Positions 46,621 through 56,900 of a stretch of DNA of 64,000 nucleotides are shown one piece after another. The notes beneath the pieces were generated by a model. The model made no database searches. It had not been told where the DNA came from and saw nothing but the letters and a program-made list of their open reading frames with translations. This stretch comes from Nothopassalora personata (taxonomy: Eukaryota > Ascomycota > Dothideomycetes > Mycosphaerellales > Mycosphaerellaceae): contig CM066293.1 of the NCBI GenBank assembly GCA_033816765.1, forward strand, positions 806,001 to 870,000. Reading direction: 5' to 3'. Position 1 is the stretch's first letter. Each line of letters starts with the position of its first letter. The position numbers and the translations under genes are program-made.

Positions 46621-48264
46621 AGTCGAATAGGAGGTACCTACGAAGGTAGTATAAGGCGCTAAAACAAGGGTATAGGTTATGCATTTAGGCCTTAACCCTC
46701 CGGTAGCTAGATATAAGGACCTCTACCCCGATAGTAAACTTAGCTACAACTAGTATAGAAGACACTAACATATAGTGTCTTCTATCGGACTAAAAGGCTC
46801 GCTTACTTAGTCGAGTAAACACCCCCGACAGTAATAACATTAGAGAGGGAGGTAAGGAGAGAGAAGAGTAGAGAGAAGAGTATTCATTTTAAAAATAAAC
46901 TTTTATAGGCGTACTACGGCGCCACGTAGATAGAAGATAGGCGCGTAGTAGGCGGCTAACATACGCGGAGCGCGCGATTACTCGTTATTACCCTCCTTAT
47001 TATCCTCCTCATTATACTCGCCCCGTAGGGCTAGTAGTAAGAAGGCCCTATCGGCCGTAGTAGTGTCGATGTTCCTAGCCTATAGGAACTATAACTACGG
47101 TTAGTATAGGACACGTATGCGACACGCATGTTACTTATAGCACGGCCGAGCTCGAAGAGCCTATTAAGGGCCCTATTCTACTCTTACTATAGAACTACGG
47201 ACGTAGTAGCAGCGGCGGAGGAGGGGGTAGTAGTAGTAGAGGCGCCGGCGAAGCGCACGCGGGTGTCCCCTATACGCTTATTCTTATAGGTAGAGAACTG
47301 CCTCTTAGCCTAGGAGGAGGTTAGCCGATTTATATAGGGAGCGACAGTACGCCGTATACGGCGAGCGTAGGGAGCGCTAGCGAGGCGTAGCACTTACCTC
47401 TAGGATCTACTCGCCTAGCTAGGCGTAGAGCTCGTACTACTAGTCTAGAGCATCCTACTCTTATTTAGTAATAGGGTTACTAAGCCCCTAGATAAGCTTA
47501 TCGCGCTAGGCGCGAGCGGCGCGTAGGCGAGCTACTAGCTACGCGATAGCGACGCTAGTGTTACTAACGTAGGGGTACCTAATGTCTCTATAGCGCCTAC
47601 ACTTCTTAAGTAACTCGCCGGTAGTAACACTATTACACGTATCCTACTCGTCTACTATACTATTAATAAGCGTATCGTAAGCGAAGAGCGTAGCGAATAC
47701 TTACTAGCTACGAAGTATAGTAGATAGCGTATACATATCTTAATGTCGGTACCTAGGCGCCTAGCTAGTAAGGACTTAGGGGTCTACGGCCCTAGTACGC
47801 TAAACTTACGCTTCGCTAGCGTATCTAGTACGCCGAGCGCGCTAGACATCTATGCTCGTAGTGCTAGTAATAGTGTTAGTAGTACTAATAGGCCCCCTAT
47901 AAGGGCCTCCTAGCGGAGCTAGTCTTAGATAGCTTCCTCTAAAGCTATAGTAGTACTAGCGGGTCGCTAGTTAGTCGCTAGCGAGGAGCTAGTAGATCGC
48001 TAGTAGTACGGGTATAGTGCGCTACGAGAACGTAGTATAAGGGGAAAAGAAGGAAAAGGAGGGAGAGGGTACGCTTCTTAAACCCTCGAGTTAGTTAACC
48101 CGGTAACTACAACTTTATACCTACCTACACTACGATAACAACACGTACGAGACCCGTAGGCGGGTCGTATAGTAACGGAATCTACGAGAAGTAGGTAGAT
48201 TACTTATATAGAAATCTCCTAAAGCCGCGAGCTAAGGGTAGCTCGGCCTAGAAGGGGAGGCAGT
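46621..48264. pseudogene. 3' region of element J, possible extra ORF relic
   Basis: About 1.6 kb between chromodomain and 3' LTR. Between ~46980 and 48075 both strands hold a long frame interrupted mainly by TAG. The minus frame includes LNRLFELGRAISNMRVAYVS and IGDTRVRFAGAS, the plus frame LASKDLGVYGPSTLNLRFAS. I cannot decide the coding strand. An antisense ORF here would match the layout in C, F and G. Confidence 0.35.
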
Positions 48265-48462
48265 TATAAGGGTAGCCTATAGCTAACCCTTATATATAAT
48301 GCGGCTATACCCGGCTTAGTATGTCGTACGTAACGCGCATGCGTACACTAGGAGACGCGTATAGCGTCTATAGAAGAAAGTAAGCTTTAGTTTATCTACG
48401 ATTAGAAGATCGTAGGCGTACTATACATTGCGATATCCCCTTATAGCCTTACGGTCCTTACA
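48265..48462 (+). repeat. 3' LTR of element J
   Basis: 198 bp, starting TATAAGGG (TG to TA) and ending GGTCCTTACA, followed by TSD CCGAT. It carries more C-to-T changes than the 5' copy. Confidence 0.92.
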
Positions 48463-48899
48463 CCGATAATATTTACCTCGGAACCCTCGTTAATTAGGCA
48501 CCTAATCTAGTTCTTATTTATCCCGAACTCCGCTACTACCTAAGGACTAGGGACTATAGTAAAGTTGTTAAGGACACTAGAGAGCCCGATTTTCTTAACG
48601 TTCTTATAAAGCTTAGTAGTAGGGACCGCACCTTTAGAGTAAAGCATAGTTAAATACACTCCGACATACTAGGCCTAACTATCTTCGCGGAAGACCTCCT
48701 TATTATACTTAGGTTTATCTTTATAGGTAACTACTTATCTAGTACGAACCTTAGGGTCCTTTCCTATAAGACGTCGTACTATAGCGAGCTTCTCCTAAAG
48801 AGCGGGGGTGTTAGTAACGCAACCGAAGAGGGCAGCCTCGAACTAGCGACTATATCGAAACTAATCTTAGGCGTTTATATTAGGAAACGTTATCTAGAG

Positions 48900-50930
48900 G
48901 ATCTAATTAATCTAGTAGATAATGCCCTCTTCCTTTATAACCGGGCTATTACTAGCTAAACTATATTGTCGGACGTAGTTGTTAATCCTTATAGTCTTAG
49001 CATTCTATATACGCTTCCTTTATGTAAAGGGGGCGTTTACGGGACTAATAGGCATATCCTTAGGCAGTCCTTTATTAGTATCGTTCCCTAGTCTATTTAC
49101 TTAGGCATTATTTCCCCTTCCTAGGGTTACCCCGGATTCGGCTAATAATTGAGTTTCGCTTATTTAAGTACTAACTTCGTTAATTATTTTAACCTCCTAC
49201 TAGTTAATCTTAGCTTACCGGATCTCCTGTTCTAATTATAGGTGAACTTTCTTAGTAGCCTTAGCTCGGGCTCGTAGATCCTAGGCTAAGGACCGGGTCC
49301 TCGGGTACGGATTCTTTAGAATGCCTACGGGTGCCTTCCCTTTTAATTTGTTAGACTGTATAGGATAGGTAGATACCTCGTTAAGCTCGCCTAAGTCGAT
49401 CGCCTACTCCGCTTCACTTTCTCCGAATAAGACCTAATATGTCCTAGTAGCCTTCTCCATTTAGCTAGACCGTACGTCCTAAGGGCTATACTCTATTAAA
49501 TGCCTAAAGTTAGGAGGGGGCTTAGAATAATTAGGAGGCGTGACCTTAGTTACCCTAGTATAGTCCCTACCTATCTATTGCTTACGTAGTACGGGAATCT
49601 CATACTAGTTATTAAACTCGATCGGTCTATAATGTTCTTCGAGTAGAGGGAGCATATAGAGCAGTTTCGGTTTACTGTAGTCCCTCCGAAAGTTAAACTT
49701 AGTAGGACGTAGATTGCCTTCTTTCCCTAGATACTACTAGTTATTCGGGGCGAGGTATACGTAGCCCCGGGATATTAAGGACCTTATCGTCCTACAATTA
49801 CTAGCCTAGTGCTTTAAACTACTACAGTTGTAGTAACAACCATCTATCGCTTTAGACTGTTCGCGATTCTACGATAGGGGACGCTACATTACGTAAACCT
49901 ATAGTTTAGTGTCTAGGTCGTGCCTTTCCGGTTATATAGAGCGTTAATTCTTGCTCGGGTAGAAGGTACCTACGTCCGCGACGCGACCGCGCTAGTATGT
50001 ACGTATGCTCATTTTAGCTACCTTCTAGATTAGGTCATTATTAATAATAGTCCTAGAGGTAGCCTTCTTAAGCGTGTTAATCTTAGGCTTAAGGCGCGGC
50101 ATTTACTTTACGACTAAGCGGTGTAGCTAAGGTAAAGTAAGAGGGAAATCTGTATACATAGCTTTCTATCCCTCCTTACTATCTACGATGCTAGCAGCTT
50201 TATCGAGGATCCTCTAAAAGTCCCTAAACTTCTTAGGTTACTTTAGGTAAAGCCCGTAAGCCTTGTAGACCGCTTTCGCGACTACCTCTAGTAATCCCTA
50301 AAGGAGGAGGCGACTCCGGGAGCTATTATCTAAATCCTTAGGTTCAATTAGGTCACTTAAGGATATAAATAGGCGGATGAATTCCTTTACATCTTGTTCT
50401 TTAGGCCTCTTACCTTACTACGCTCTAATAATCTCCTTAAGATATTCCCGACTCCCTAACATCGAGTAGGCGTTAAACCTTAAGAACTCTAATAAGAACG
50501 CCCTCCTGAAACGTGCCTTGTTAGTAAGCTACCTAGGCAGCCTTATAACTACGCGCCGGATAGTAGTTTTGCAATTGCGCTTAAACCTACCCTAGAAATT
50601 ATCCTTCTTAATAGATGCCCGAGGCGGATACTAGTCCATTAGGTCGCTAAACCGCTCCTAGAACTTAGTAGCATTGGTGCTATTAAAGAACGGATTCTTA
50701 GCACCTCCTAGAGGTAGAAAGCGAGGGCTAGCGTTTTCTATTACTACTACTAATCGTCTAAAGAGGGTAGTTATAGCATCTATTCTAATTGTGCTGTTCG
50801 TTCCTATACCTATACCTAATTTAGCGGCGCTAGTTCTGCTTCTCTCTTCTTTACTAGATTTAGGTGTTTCCCCTTCCTCCGATTCCTCTATCCCCTTATA
50901 AGGGACAGAATCCCTATAGACCCCTTCCAT
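48900..50930 (-). pseudogene. Element I gag relic
   Basis: Minus-strand frame from a Met at 50930, open to 50658 and then broken by few stops. The N-terminus is Lys/Glu/Ser-rich; the middle reads PRASIKKDNFWGRFKRNCK and IIRAWYGKRPKEQD. A Cys/His knuckle-like block (GCYYCSSLKHQASNC) near 49815-49855 identifies it as Gag. It continues towards the J insertion near 48462 and 41162. Confidence 0.7.
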
Positions 50931-51109
50931 TTTCGTAGGGTTTATAGGCTGTTCGTAGCCTCTACCTATGTCGGTAAAGGTGCTAAGTTTTTCTAGTAAT
51001 GTAGCCGTATCTATTATTACGTAGTACTTGCTTTAGAATGTGCTAATACTAGTTGTTACTTAATAGGACCTTGTAACCGTAATTGTTGCTAAATACCTTA
51101 GACCTTAAG

Positions 51110-51230
51110 TGTTTTCAACCTTAGTCGACCTTAACCGTGAACCTTAACCTTAAACCTTAACCTTAAGTAATAACCTTAACCGTGAACCTTAGACCTTAAA
51201 CCGTGATTTTAACCTTATAAACTGGATACT
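51110..51230. repeat. ACCTTAA-type tandem repeats in the element I leader
   Basis: Irregular 6-8 bp units (ACCTTAA, ACCGTGA, ACCTTAG) repeat for about 120 bp between gag and the 5' LTR of I. It is not the fungal telomere repeat TTAGGG. Confidence 0.65.
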
Positions 51231-51281
51231 AATACGCTACCGGGTGTACACTTAATACCCCCCCTTATTAACTACTAAAAT

Positions 51282-51651
51282 AATGTCTACTAACCACCCT
51301 ATGTAGGCCTGTCCGAGTTGTGGTGGTATGGAGCGGTGCTTACGTAAGCAGGGGTATTTACCGGTCCCGGGACCGGGAAATAAGGTTACGTAACAAGCAG
51401 CGCAGTAGCTAGATAAAACAAGAGGATTAGTAGACCTAAACCCCTATGCCCTCTACTCGAGAGGTATAAATTAAATTGTTACCTTAATGCTACGCTTATA
51501 ATGCTTAGCTACGTAGTATATATCTTAATAGCTATACCAGGTCCTGCTAGCTTGCCTAAATGTCCAATTAAACCTAAATGAAATTAGGGCAAGTTAGACC
51601 TAAGGGACCCCCTCTAAACCTAAGGTCAACACAACCTATTAGTCGTTAATA
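51282..51651 (-). repeat. 5' LTR of element I
   Basis: 370 bp, AATGTCTACTAAC to CGTTAATA, less mutated than the partner at 32533-32901. It contains palindrome copy 4 (51356-51381, one arm with a single mismatch) next to a TTACGTAA motif. Confidence 0.75.
51356..51381. repeat. 26-bp palindrome, copy 4 of 4 (one mismatch), within the LTR
   Basis: Same sequence as 36851-36876 except for one base in the right arm (GGGAAAT for GGTAAAT). The partner copy in the 3' LTR is at 32611-32631, more degraded outside its CCGGTCCCGGGACCG core. Confidence 0.85.
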
Positions 51652-51656
51652 ATACT

Positions 51657-54176
51657 AGGTAAGGATAATCCGTCTACCGCGATTAATTTATACCCTTCGG
51701 CTTTCTTTCGGGTTACGATCCCTTTAGTCCTTATAAATGTTTCGGAGGTAAAATTCCCGCTTACTCCGGAATTAATTATAACCTTAGTCCTATAACTATT
51801 AACGATTACTTATATTTAGAAGACTACTTCTACTGTCGGTAATGCTTAAGCCTTTTTTATGTTGTATAACTCCTTTCGGTCGCTTATTCCTAAGGAGTCG
51901 ATCCTTTTCCCGATTATTAGGTAGAATATTACATTTCGTGCCGTAAGGCTTCGGCTTAAACCTATAGCGAAGCGCTTAGTTTCTATGCATTTTCTCGGTT
52001 ACGTTCCTAGATTCGTTACGTTTCTAAGTAGAGTACGCGTGCGTATTATACTATATTACGTAATTCGTTCGATATAAATGTTCCTAACGGTATAAGGTAT
52101 CCGGTACCTATTATTCTACTTCCTAGAGGTAGTCGTTCGGTAACTACTGTCGCGAGATTCTCTATAACACTTATAATTAGGTATGTTTAAGCTATTACTC
52201 GTAATGTGTTAAGGGTTTTGTCGAACTCGTGTAGGTATAGTATTCGTCGTCCCGATATTTTTAGTAGGAATTCTTTATGCCTTCTTTATAGATAAACGAT
52301 TATATTGTATAGCTTCTTAGGTATATCGATCGTAAAGGTTAGTTGTTTATTATCGTCGTTAGTATCGCTCTCTTCTCCTTCGGAGGAATCTTCTCCGCTC
52401 GATTTGTCCGGATCCTAGTCTTCCTCGATAGTATCTAGCCCGGTAGTTTCTTAACTTTATTCCTATAGTTCCGGTAACTACGATCTATTCTATCCTAGGT
52501 CCTAGTTTTCCTTATCGCTTCTATCGTCGTTAAAGTAGGATTTATCTATGTCTACTTCCTAGAGCGTAGCGTTTTGTCTATGTATTGCTCCTAGGGTTCC
52601 TCGCGGTTACTAAGGCTAATACCCTACTCCTAATTTCGCGGAGTAGTAAACCTAACACGAGTCTTAGTAATAGAATTGCTAATAAAGGCTTCTATAACTA
52701 TTTCGAGATTTAGATTCGATCTCGTAGTTAACTCTTTGTACTATTATCCTAAACGTCCGGTTCTATTTCTCGTAGATGTTAATTTAGCTAGTAACATTCT
52801 ACTATCGTATATTTAACTAGTTGCGCGTGTTTCCTAGGCTTCTTTCGCTACTCTCTTTATAGGTTGTTTTAAGCTCGTCGAGCTTATTAAGAGTATTCTT
52901 AATATAGTCCTTAATTTGTCGAAGTCTCCCTAGGACACTATTATCCTAGGTGCGTAATATGTCGTATTCTAGTTCTTTAAGAATTTTGTCGCGCTACGCT
53001 TGTATTTCTTTTTCCTCGTCGTAGGCTCGTTTCGGTAGTCCGGTTCGTTAGATATTATTAAACTGTCGTAGGTAGTTCTTATAACTATAGTATCCTCCTC
53101 GTCCTTATAAGGGGTCTAGGAGAGGTATGTTACTAACTCTCTCCGCTACTCCTCGAGTATAGTCGGTATTACCCGGTAATCTAACGCTACTCTCGAGTTT
53201 ACTAGTTCCTTATTATATTATATTAAACTGCTTACGGCGTACTATGTTTCTTTTACCGTAGTAGTCTCTTACTATATAGCCTTCTTTACTATAGGTATAG
53301 TAGGTAATGCTTCCTTTTAAACTCTTAGGCTTAAAATTGCCCCTATTCTTAATCTTACGACCCTTTTAGGTAACGTCGAGCTCTATTAGTTGTAGTCTAT
53401 AGTATAGTATATAGTCCTTAGGCTTATTATTGTCGTAAACGTTATTAAAGCCTCTATTGTTTCGATTGTCGTATCCTAGTGTGTATCCGGCCTTTCTAGA
53501 TACCTTAGAGTCGTATCGTCGCTCTAGAGCTCTCTCGTAGAGTTTGTCGTTAAGATTAATCGTAACTTTAACTAAGTCGCCTAAGTCCTTAATCTCCCTT
53601 CCGTCCCTTATTAACTTATCCTTAACTTGCTCCTTTAGTCCTCTTCGGTACATAACTTAAAGTGCCTCGTCGTCCTAATCGGTAATCTAGGCGTACTCCT
53701 AGAATTTTGTAGCGTAGTCGGTAGTAGATGTCTTCTATGTTAAGTGCTAAATAACGCATACTATAGTAGAGATCTCGTTCGAGATTCTAAAGACGCTCTT
53801 TATAGTATACTTAAGATAGTTATAAGACTTAAAGACTCTATTGCTATTGTCGTTCCCGTTACTATCTAGGTATTTCTTAAGGAATAGTTTAACCTAATGC
53901 TATACTCGTCCTCTTAAGGAGGTAGTAGCGAAGATAGGCTTAAGGTCCTTAGCTATAGAATTAAATAAGAAGTATATATCTATCTAAGTAACCTAAGTAT
54001 TGAACTTGTCTCGGTCGCTATAGTAGAACTCTAGCTTACTAACCTTAAGGGTGTCGTTACCTATATAAGTAGCTAAGGCGTTAATAGCATCGTTCGCGGT
54101 CTAAGGTCGTCGGGCTCTACTTGCTTTACTAGGGGCGGGTGTTCCCCGTTTACTCTATCGGTCTCCTATCGTAGAG
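51657..54176 (-). pseudogene. Protease and gag relic of the F/G chimera
   Basis: Protease-like sequence at ~51660-51850 aligns with B 2620-2800. An acidic linker lies near 52330-52500. Gag runs from ~54130 down to ~53200, with an open stretch at 53366-53653 (LKEQVKDKLIRDGREIKDLG) and a damaged knuckle near 53255-53300. It lies directly before F's own 5' LTR, so at least its 5' part is F. Confidence 0.75.
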
Positions 54177-54188
54177 GGCGTTTAAAGC
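54177..54188 (-). other. Primer-binding site of element F (self-priming type)
   Basis: GGCGTTTAA (54177-54185) lies just inside the 5' LTR and is the reverse complement of TTAAACGCC in the F LTR (24956-24964). In the adjoining LTR copy the partner reads TTAAATGCC, one transition away. Confidence 0.5.
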
Positions 54189-54360
54189 TGTTAGGTTTAG
54201 TATAATCTAATAATATTATAAGTTAAGAAGATAAGCTTAATTAGGTTTGTTCTCGAGCCGATAGGAAGTCGAGGGAGAGTAATAAAGCAGTAGTTGTCTT
54301 AGTCTTATAAAGACTTAAGAAACAATGTAGTAGAGGTTAGGTTTTGGTATATTCTAAATA

Positions 54361-54430
54361 ACGTGCTTCACCACCGAGCGGGCCACACCACCGAGCGGGC
54401 CACTTTTGCCAAGAACTGTACCACTTCCAC
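54361..54430. repeat. Left terminal inverted repeat with doubled 17-bp motif
   Basis: Starts ACGTGCTTCACC. Within it ACCACCGAGCGGGCCAC occurs twice in tandem, a likely transposase-binding site. Identical in inverted form to 56157-56226. Confidence 0.95.
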
Positions 54431-54478
54431 TTTGATTGCGACGGTATCTTAACACGACGACATCCTACAGAATCGTTA

Positions 54479-56146
54479 CTAGGAGGACAATTCCTCTTCA
54501 GATTCTTCGCTATCTAGCAAGTCTACTTGACAGGTGCGTACGTTATGCCCCGACTCGCCACATCGCTTGCAGCGTCGTAGCCTTGGTGCTGGCCGAACAC
54601 CGTCTAGCGACTCTCTACTTACTTCCTGCCTCCTAGTATCCTCTGGAGGTATCAATTGCGACGCCTCATCGAAGGTTAGAGACCCTCTAGACTGAATATA
54701 CTTGCGCTTTCGTGCTTTCCGCTGTGTAAGGGCCTCGTTAGACTTGCGTAGCTCACTGATCTCGCTTCGCATAAGAGCCATCTGATGCGCTATCTCTCTA
54801 CTCCCTTTCACAAGCTGATGCACCCCTTCCTGTAACGAGTTTGGCGATGAACCTGCCCGGGCACGCATTTTGTTCGTTACTAGTGTCGATTGAGAGTCGA
54901 ATTCTTTTGCAGTTCGTGGTGTCTTCGACTCCCAAGGGGTAGAGTCCGGAGCTGGAGGCGTTGGCGTACGTAGCTTAACATCAAGCTTGTCTATCACTGC
55001 CTGTGGATTGAATGGAACCAAACCAGCGCCTCTGAAGCTCGATAGGATGTTCTCCTGTCTAAATACAGCGTCATGGGCAGCCCGGAAGGCGCGTAGGAAC
55101 TCTACTTTGTCGATATGAGTGATGCGCTGGCGTGCCAAGCCCGAGAGCTGAGCACCGTATGCCTTCTTCAAAGGCGAATAGCAACCCACATCCAATGGCT
55201 GGAGTAAGTGCGAGGCGTGCGATGGCATACATAGGGCCAAGATCTTGTATTCCTTGCACAGATTCTGGAATGCCTTCGAGTTGTGGCTCTCGTGGCCATC
55301 GATAATGAGCAGTCTCCATGCCCCAGTCGTACGAGCTACAGTATGCTTCTGGAAATGCTCCAGCCACCGTATACCGAACTCATTGTTGGTCCAGCCGTTC
55401 TCTGTTAGCCCGATTGTCCAGTCTGGACCCAAGTTGCCGTCTTGGTACCAGGTACTGATGTGCTGTTTGCCTGCAAGGATGACGTAGGGTGGGAGCGCTG
55501 TTCCGTCTGCACAGATGGTCTCAATCACTGTTGCCCATTCTCTGTTGCCCTGTTGGACGACCTTCCTCTTTCCACCACGCCTTTCTGAACCCGTAACGAC
55601 GCTCTGCGACGTAATAACACCCATCATAAACCCTGTCTCGTCAAAGTTGTAGGTGTCCTGGTCGAGGATGCCATACTTCTCCTTCATATTACGCACAAGC
55701 AAGAACCACTTCTCGATAACGTCTGGATCTTCCATTAGGGCTCGCTGACGATCGTATCCACGTGTCATGCGAACCTTTAGCTCACGATGCCGCCCAATGA
55801 ACCTGTCTGTCCAATTGAGACCAGCGGGCTTGAGGCCCTTCTCTTGTAGCAATGAATCGGCCATTGCTCGTACGCTAGCCTTTGATGGCGGGAAACCTCT
55901 AAGATCCAGCTCGAGTATGTACTCAAGTATCACCCTCTCTTCTAGCTCTGTAAGCTTCTTCGAATTGGGCTCGCAGTCACCCCGAGGAGGTCGTCCATTC
56001 AATCGATACCCTAGTGTGGTTCGAGACGCGTCGTATACCTTTGCAGCAAGTCGATTCGTGATTGTCGCGTCGCGTTTCGTGGCCTGGACAGCTAAGGTCA
56101 GTTTGGCCTCGTTTGAAGACAATACACGCTGTAATGGTGGTTGCAT
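54479..56146 (-). CDS. Pogo/Fot1-family transposase (555 aa)
   Basis: Cut-and-paste transposase acting in the nucleus on its own inverted repeats. The start at 56146 is the first ATG; the frame is open upstream only through a GTG in the inverted repeat. The N-terminal ~145 residues hold helix-turn-helix regions of the Psq/CENP-B kind (ITNRLAAKVYDASRTTLGYR; NWTDRFIGRH). The DDE_1 core follows, with catalytic Asp169 (YNFDETGFM), Asp283 (LLIIDGHESH) and Asp319 (LLQPLDVGCYSPLKKAYG); the last two are 35 residues apart, the DD35D spacing of fungal Fot1-type enzymes. A coiled segment precedes a C-terminal CCHC knuckle (CKRCGESGHNVRTC) near residue 520. No stops or RIP marks. Confidence 0.94.
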   Translation of the reverse strand: MQPPLQRVLSSNEAKLTLAVQATKRDATITNRLAAKVYDASRTTLGYRLNGRPPRGDCEPNSKKLTELEERVILEYILELDLRGFPPSKASVRAMADSLLQEKGLKPAGLNWTDRFIGRHRELKVRMTRGYDRQRALMEDPDVIEKWFLLVRNMKEKYGILDQDTYNFDETGFMMGVITSQSVVTGSERRGGKRKVVQQGNREWATVIETICADGTALPPYVILAGKQHISTWYQDGNLGPDWTIGLTENGWTNNEFGIRWLEHFQKHTVARTTGAWRLLIIDGHESHNSKAFQNLCKEYKILALCMPSHASHLLQPLDVGCYSPLKKAYGAQLSGLARQRITHIDKVEFLRAFRAAHDAVFRQENILSSFRGAGLVPFNPQAVIDKLDVKLRTPTPPAPDSTPWESKTPRTAKEFDSQSTLVTNKMRARAGSSPNSLQEGVHQLVKGSREIAHQMALMRSEISELRKSNEALTQRKARKRKYIQSRGSLTFDEASQLIPPEDTRRQEVSRESLDGVRPAPRLRRCKRCGESGHNVRTCQVDLLDSEESEEELSS

Positions 56147-56156
56147 AGCTGTATCT

Positions 56157-56226
56157 GTGGAAGTGGTACAGTTCTTGGCAAAAGTGGCCCGCTCGGTGGT
56201 GTGGCCCGCTCGGTGGTGAAGCACGT
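56157..56226. repeat. Right terminal inverted repeat
   Basis: Exact inverted copy of 54361-54430. It lies 10 bp upstream of the transposase start codon, so it also carries the promoter region. Confidence 0.95.
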
Positions 56227-56481
56227 TAGTAATATTAAATAGTAAGTTAAATGCCTCGAAGCTATAAGGGATTCTTAGCGTTCCTAAATATAAAGGAGAT
56301 TTATTCTACTCGTTACTCGCCCTCCCACGAGCACGAGCATAGGATTTGCTCGTCGAATATATAAATCGAGCTACTCGCTCGTTACGTACTACGAGTAGGC
56401 CCTGCCTTACGGCTACGTCTACTAATAGTATTAGTTCGATTAGTTAGCTAAGAGGCTCCATCCCCGAACCGTAATAAGATC

Positions 56482-56900
56482 TAATAGGTAGATTAACCTC
56501 AGGACTCCTAGTTAAAATAGCTAGAGGTCCTATAATCTAGAAGTCTAACCTATAGAAAGAGATAGTACTATTAAGCACTAAAGTAGAGTATATAGCCTTA
56601 ACTAAATACTATAGGGAAGTAATATAGTTAAGAAATCTACTCTATAAAACCTAGAAAATAACTAACTATAAGACTTAAGCCTTTAAGAATTTTATAGATA
56701 ACTAGTCTACTATTAAGCTAGTTAGAGATTATACTAACTACAAAAGAACTAAGCATATTAGACTTAGGAACTACTTTTATAGACAGGTTTATAAAGAAGG
56801 CTTAATTATAGTTAAGTATATCCCTACTATATAGTAGCTCGTAGATTAGCTTACAAAACTAAAGTTACTAAACTATATTCTCTAAGGGATGTTTCTAGGA
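56482..56900 (+). pseudogene. Element E pol relic, end of RNase H
   Basis: Continues the copia RNase H interrupted at 24760: LTSGLLVKIARGPII near 56495-56540, LLSTKVEYIALTK near 56568-56607 and the terminal KYIPTI..LTKLK block near 56814-56870. Stops are TAG/TAA. Confidence 0.75.

Larger units (their letters stand above)
41163..48462 (+). mobile_element. Element J: complete RIP-degraded chromovirus
   Basis: 7,300 bp with 198-bp LTRs (41163-41360 and 48265-48462) and a perfect TSD CCGAT (41158-41162 and 48463-48467) inside element I. Plus-strand gag, protease, RT, RNase H, integrase and chromodomain can be followed in order. A purine tract (AAGGGGAGG) precedes the 3' LTR. It carries an unmutated solo LTR between protease and RT. 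Confidence 0.92.
32533..51651 (-). mobile_element. Element I: large RIP-degraded Ty3-type retrotransposon with accessory module
   Basis: LTRs of ~370 bp at 32533-32901 and 51282-51651, flanked by ATACT (32528-32532 and 51652-51656). Removing I and one repeat rejoins the G/F protease region exactly as in B. After subtracting J the element is ~11.8 kb. On the minus strand: 5' LTR, leader, gag (~50930-48900), pol (~40250-37000), an accessory module (~36450-33480), polypurine tract (AATAGGGGAGGATA), 3' LTR. Four copies of a palindrome lie in or between these modules. The RT/RNase H is of a fungal lineage different from the B/F/G elements. Confidence 0.82.
54361..56226 (-). mobile_element. Intact pogo/Fot1-type DNA transposon
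   Basis: 1,866 bp with perfect 70-bp terminal inverted repeats (54361-54430 and 56157-56226). It is flanked by TA on both sides (54359-54360 and 56227-56228), the TA duplication of the Tc1/mariner superfamily. The empty site is visible in the same window at 24941-24955 (CTAAATAGTAATATT), so excision of element plus one TA restores the LTR. It is unmutated and codes for a full transposase, hence potentially active. Confidence 0.95.
24766..56476 (-). mobile_element. Element F: RIP-degraded Ty3-type retrotransposon, chimeric with G
   Basis: The outer LTRs are 24766-25185 (3') and 54189-56476 (5', split by the Fot1-type transposon), each 420 bp of LTR sequence. The TSD is AGATC (24761-24765 and 56477-56481) within copia RNase H codons. 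Internally the 3' half (25186-28057) belongs to F. The segment from 28058 carries a second, different 3' LTR and a second full set of integrase to protease sequence, leading to gag next to F's own 5' LTR. The simplest reading is a related element G inserted in F and later recombined with it. Confidence 0.8.
54189..56476 (-). repeat. 5' LTR of element F, split by a DNA transposon
   Basis: 54189-54360 and 56229-56476 make up a 420-bp LTR that aligns with 24766-25185. The outer end CCGTAATA is followed by TSD AGATC. Confidence 0.88.

Noticed and set aside
51110..51230. Telomere-like repeats
   Set aside because: Units are ACCTTAA and ACCGTGA, irregular, and lie in an LTR-element leader, not the TTAGGG array of fungal telomeres.
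54361..54430. CRISPR-like or tandem array in the 17-bp repeats
   Set aside because: Only two adjacent copies, mirrored at the other end of the transposon; they are subterminal repeats.
56147..56224. N-terminal extension of the transposase into the inverted repeat
   Set aside because: It would need a GTG start and encode the inverted repeat itself; the first ATG at 56146 fits the family better.
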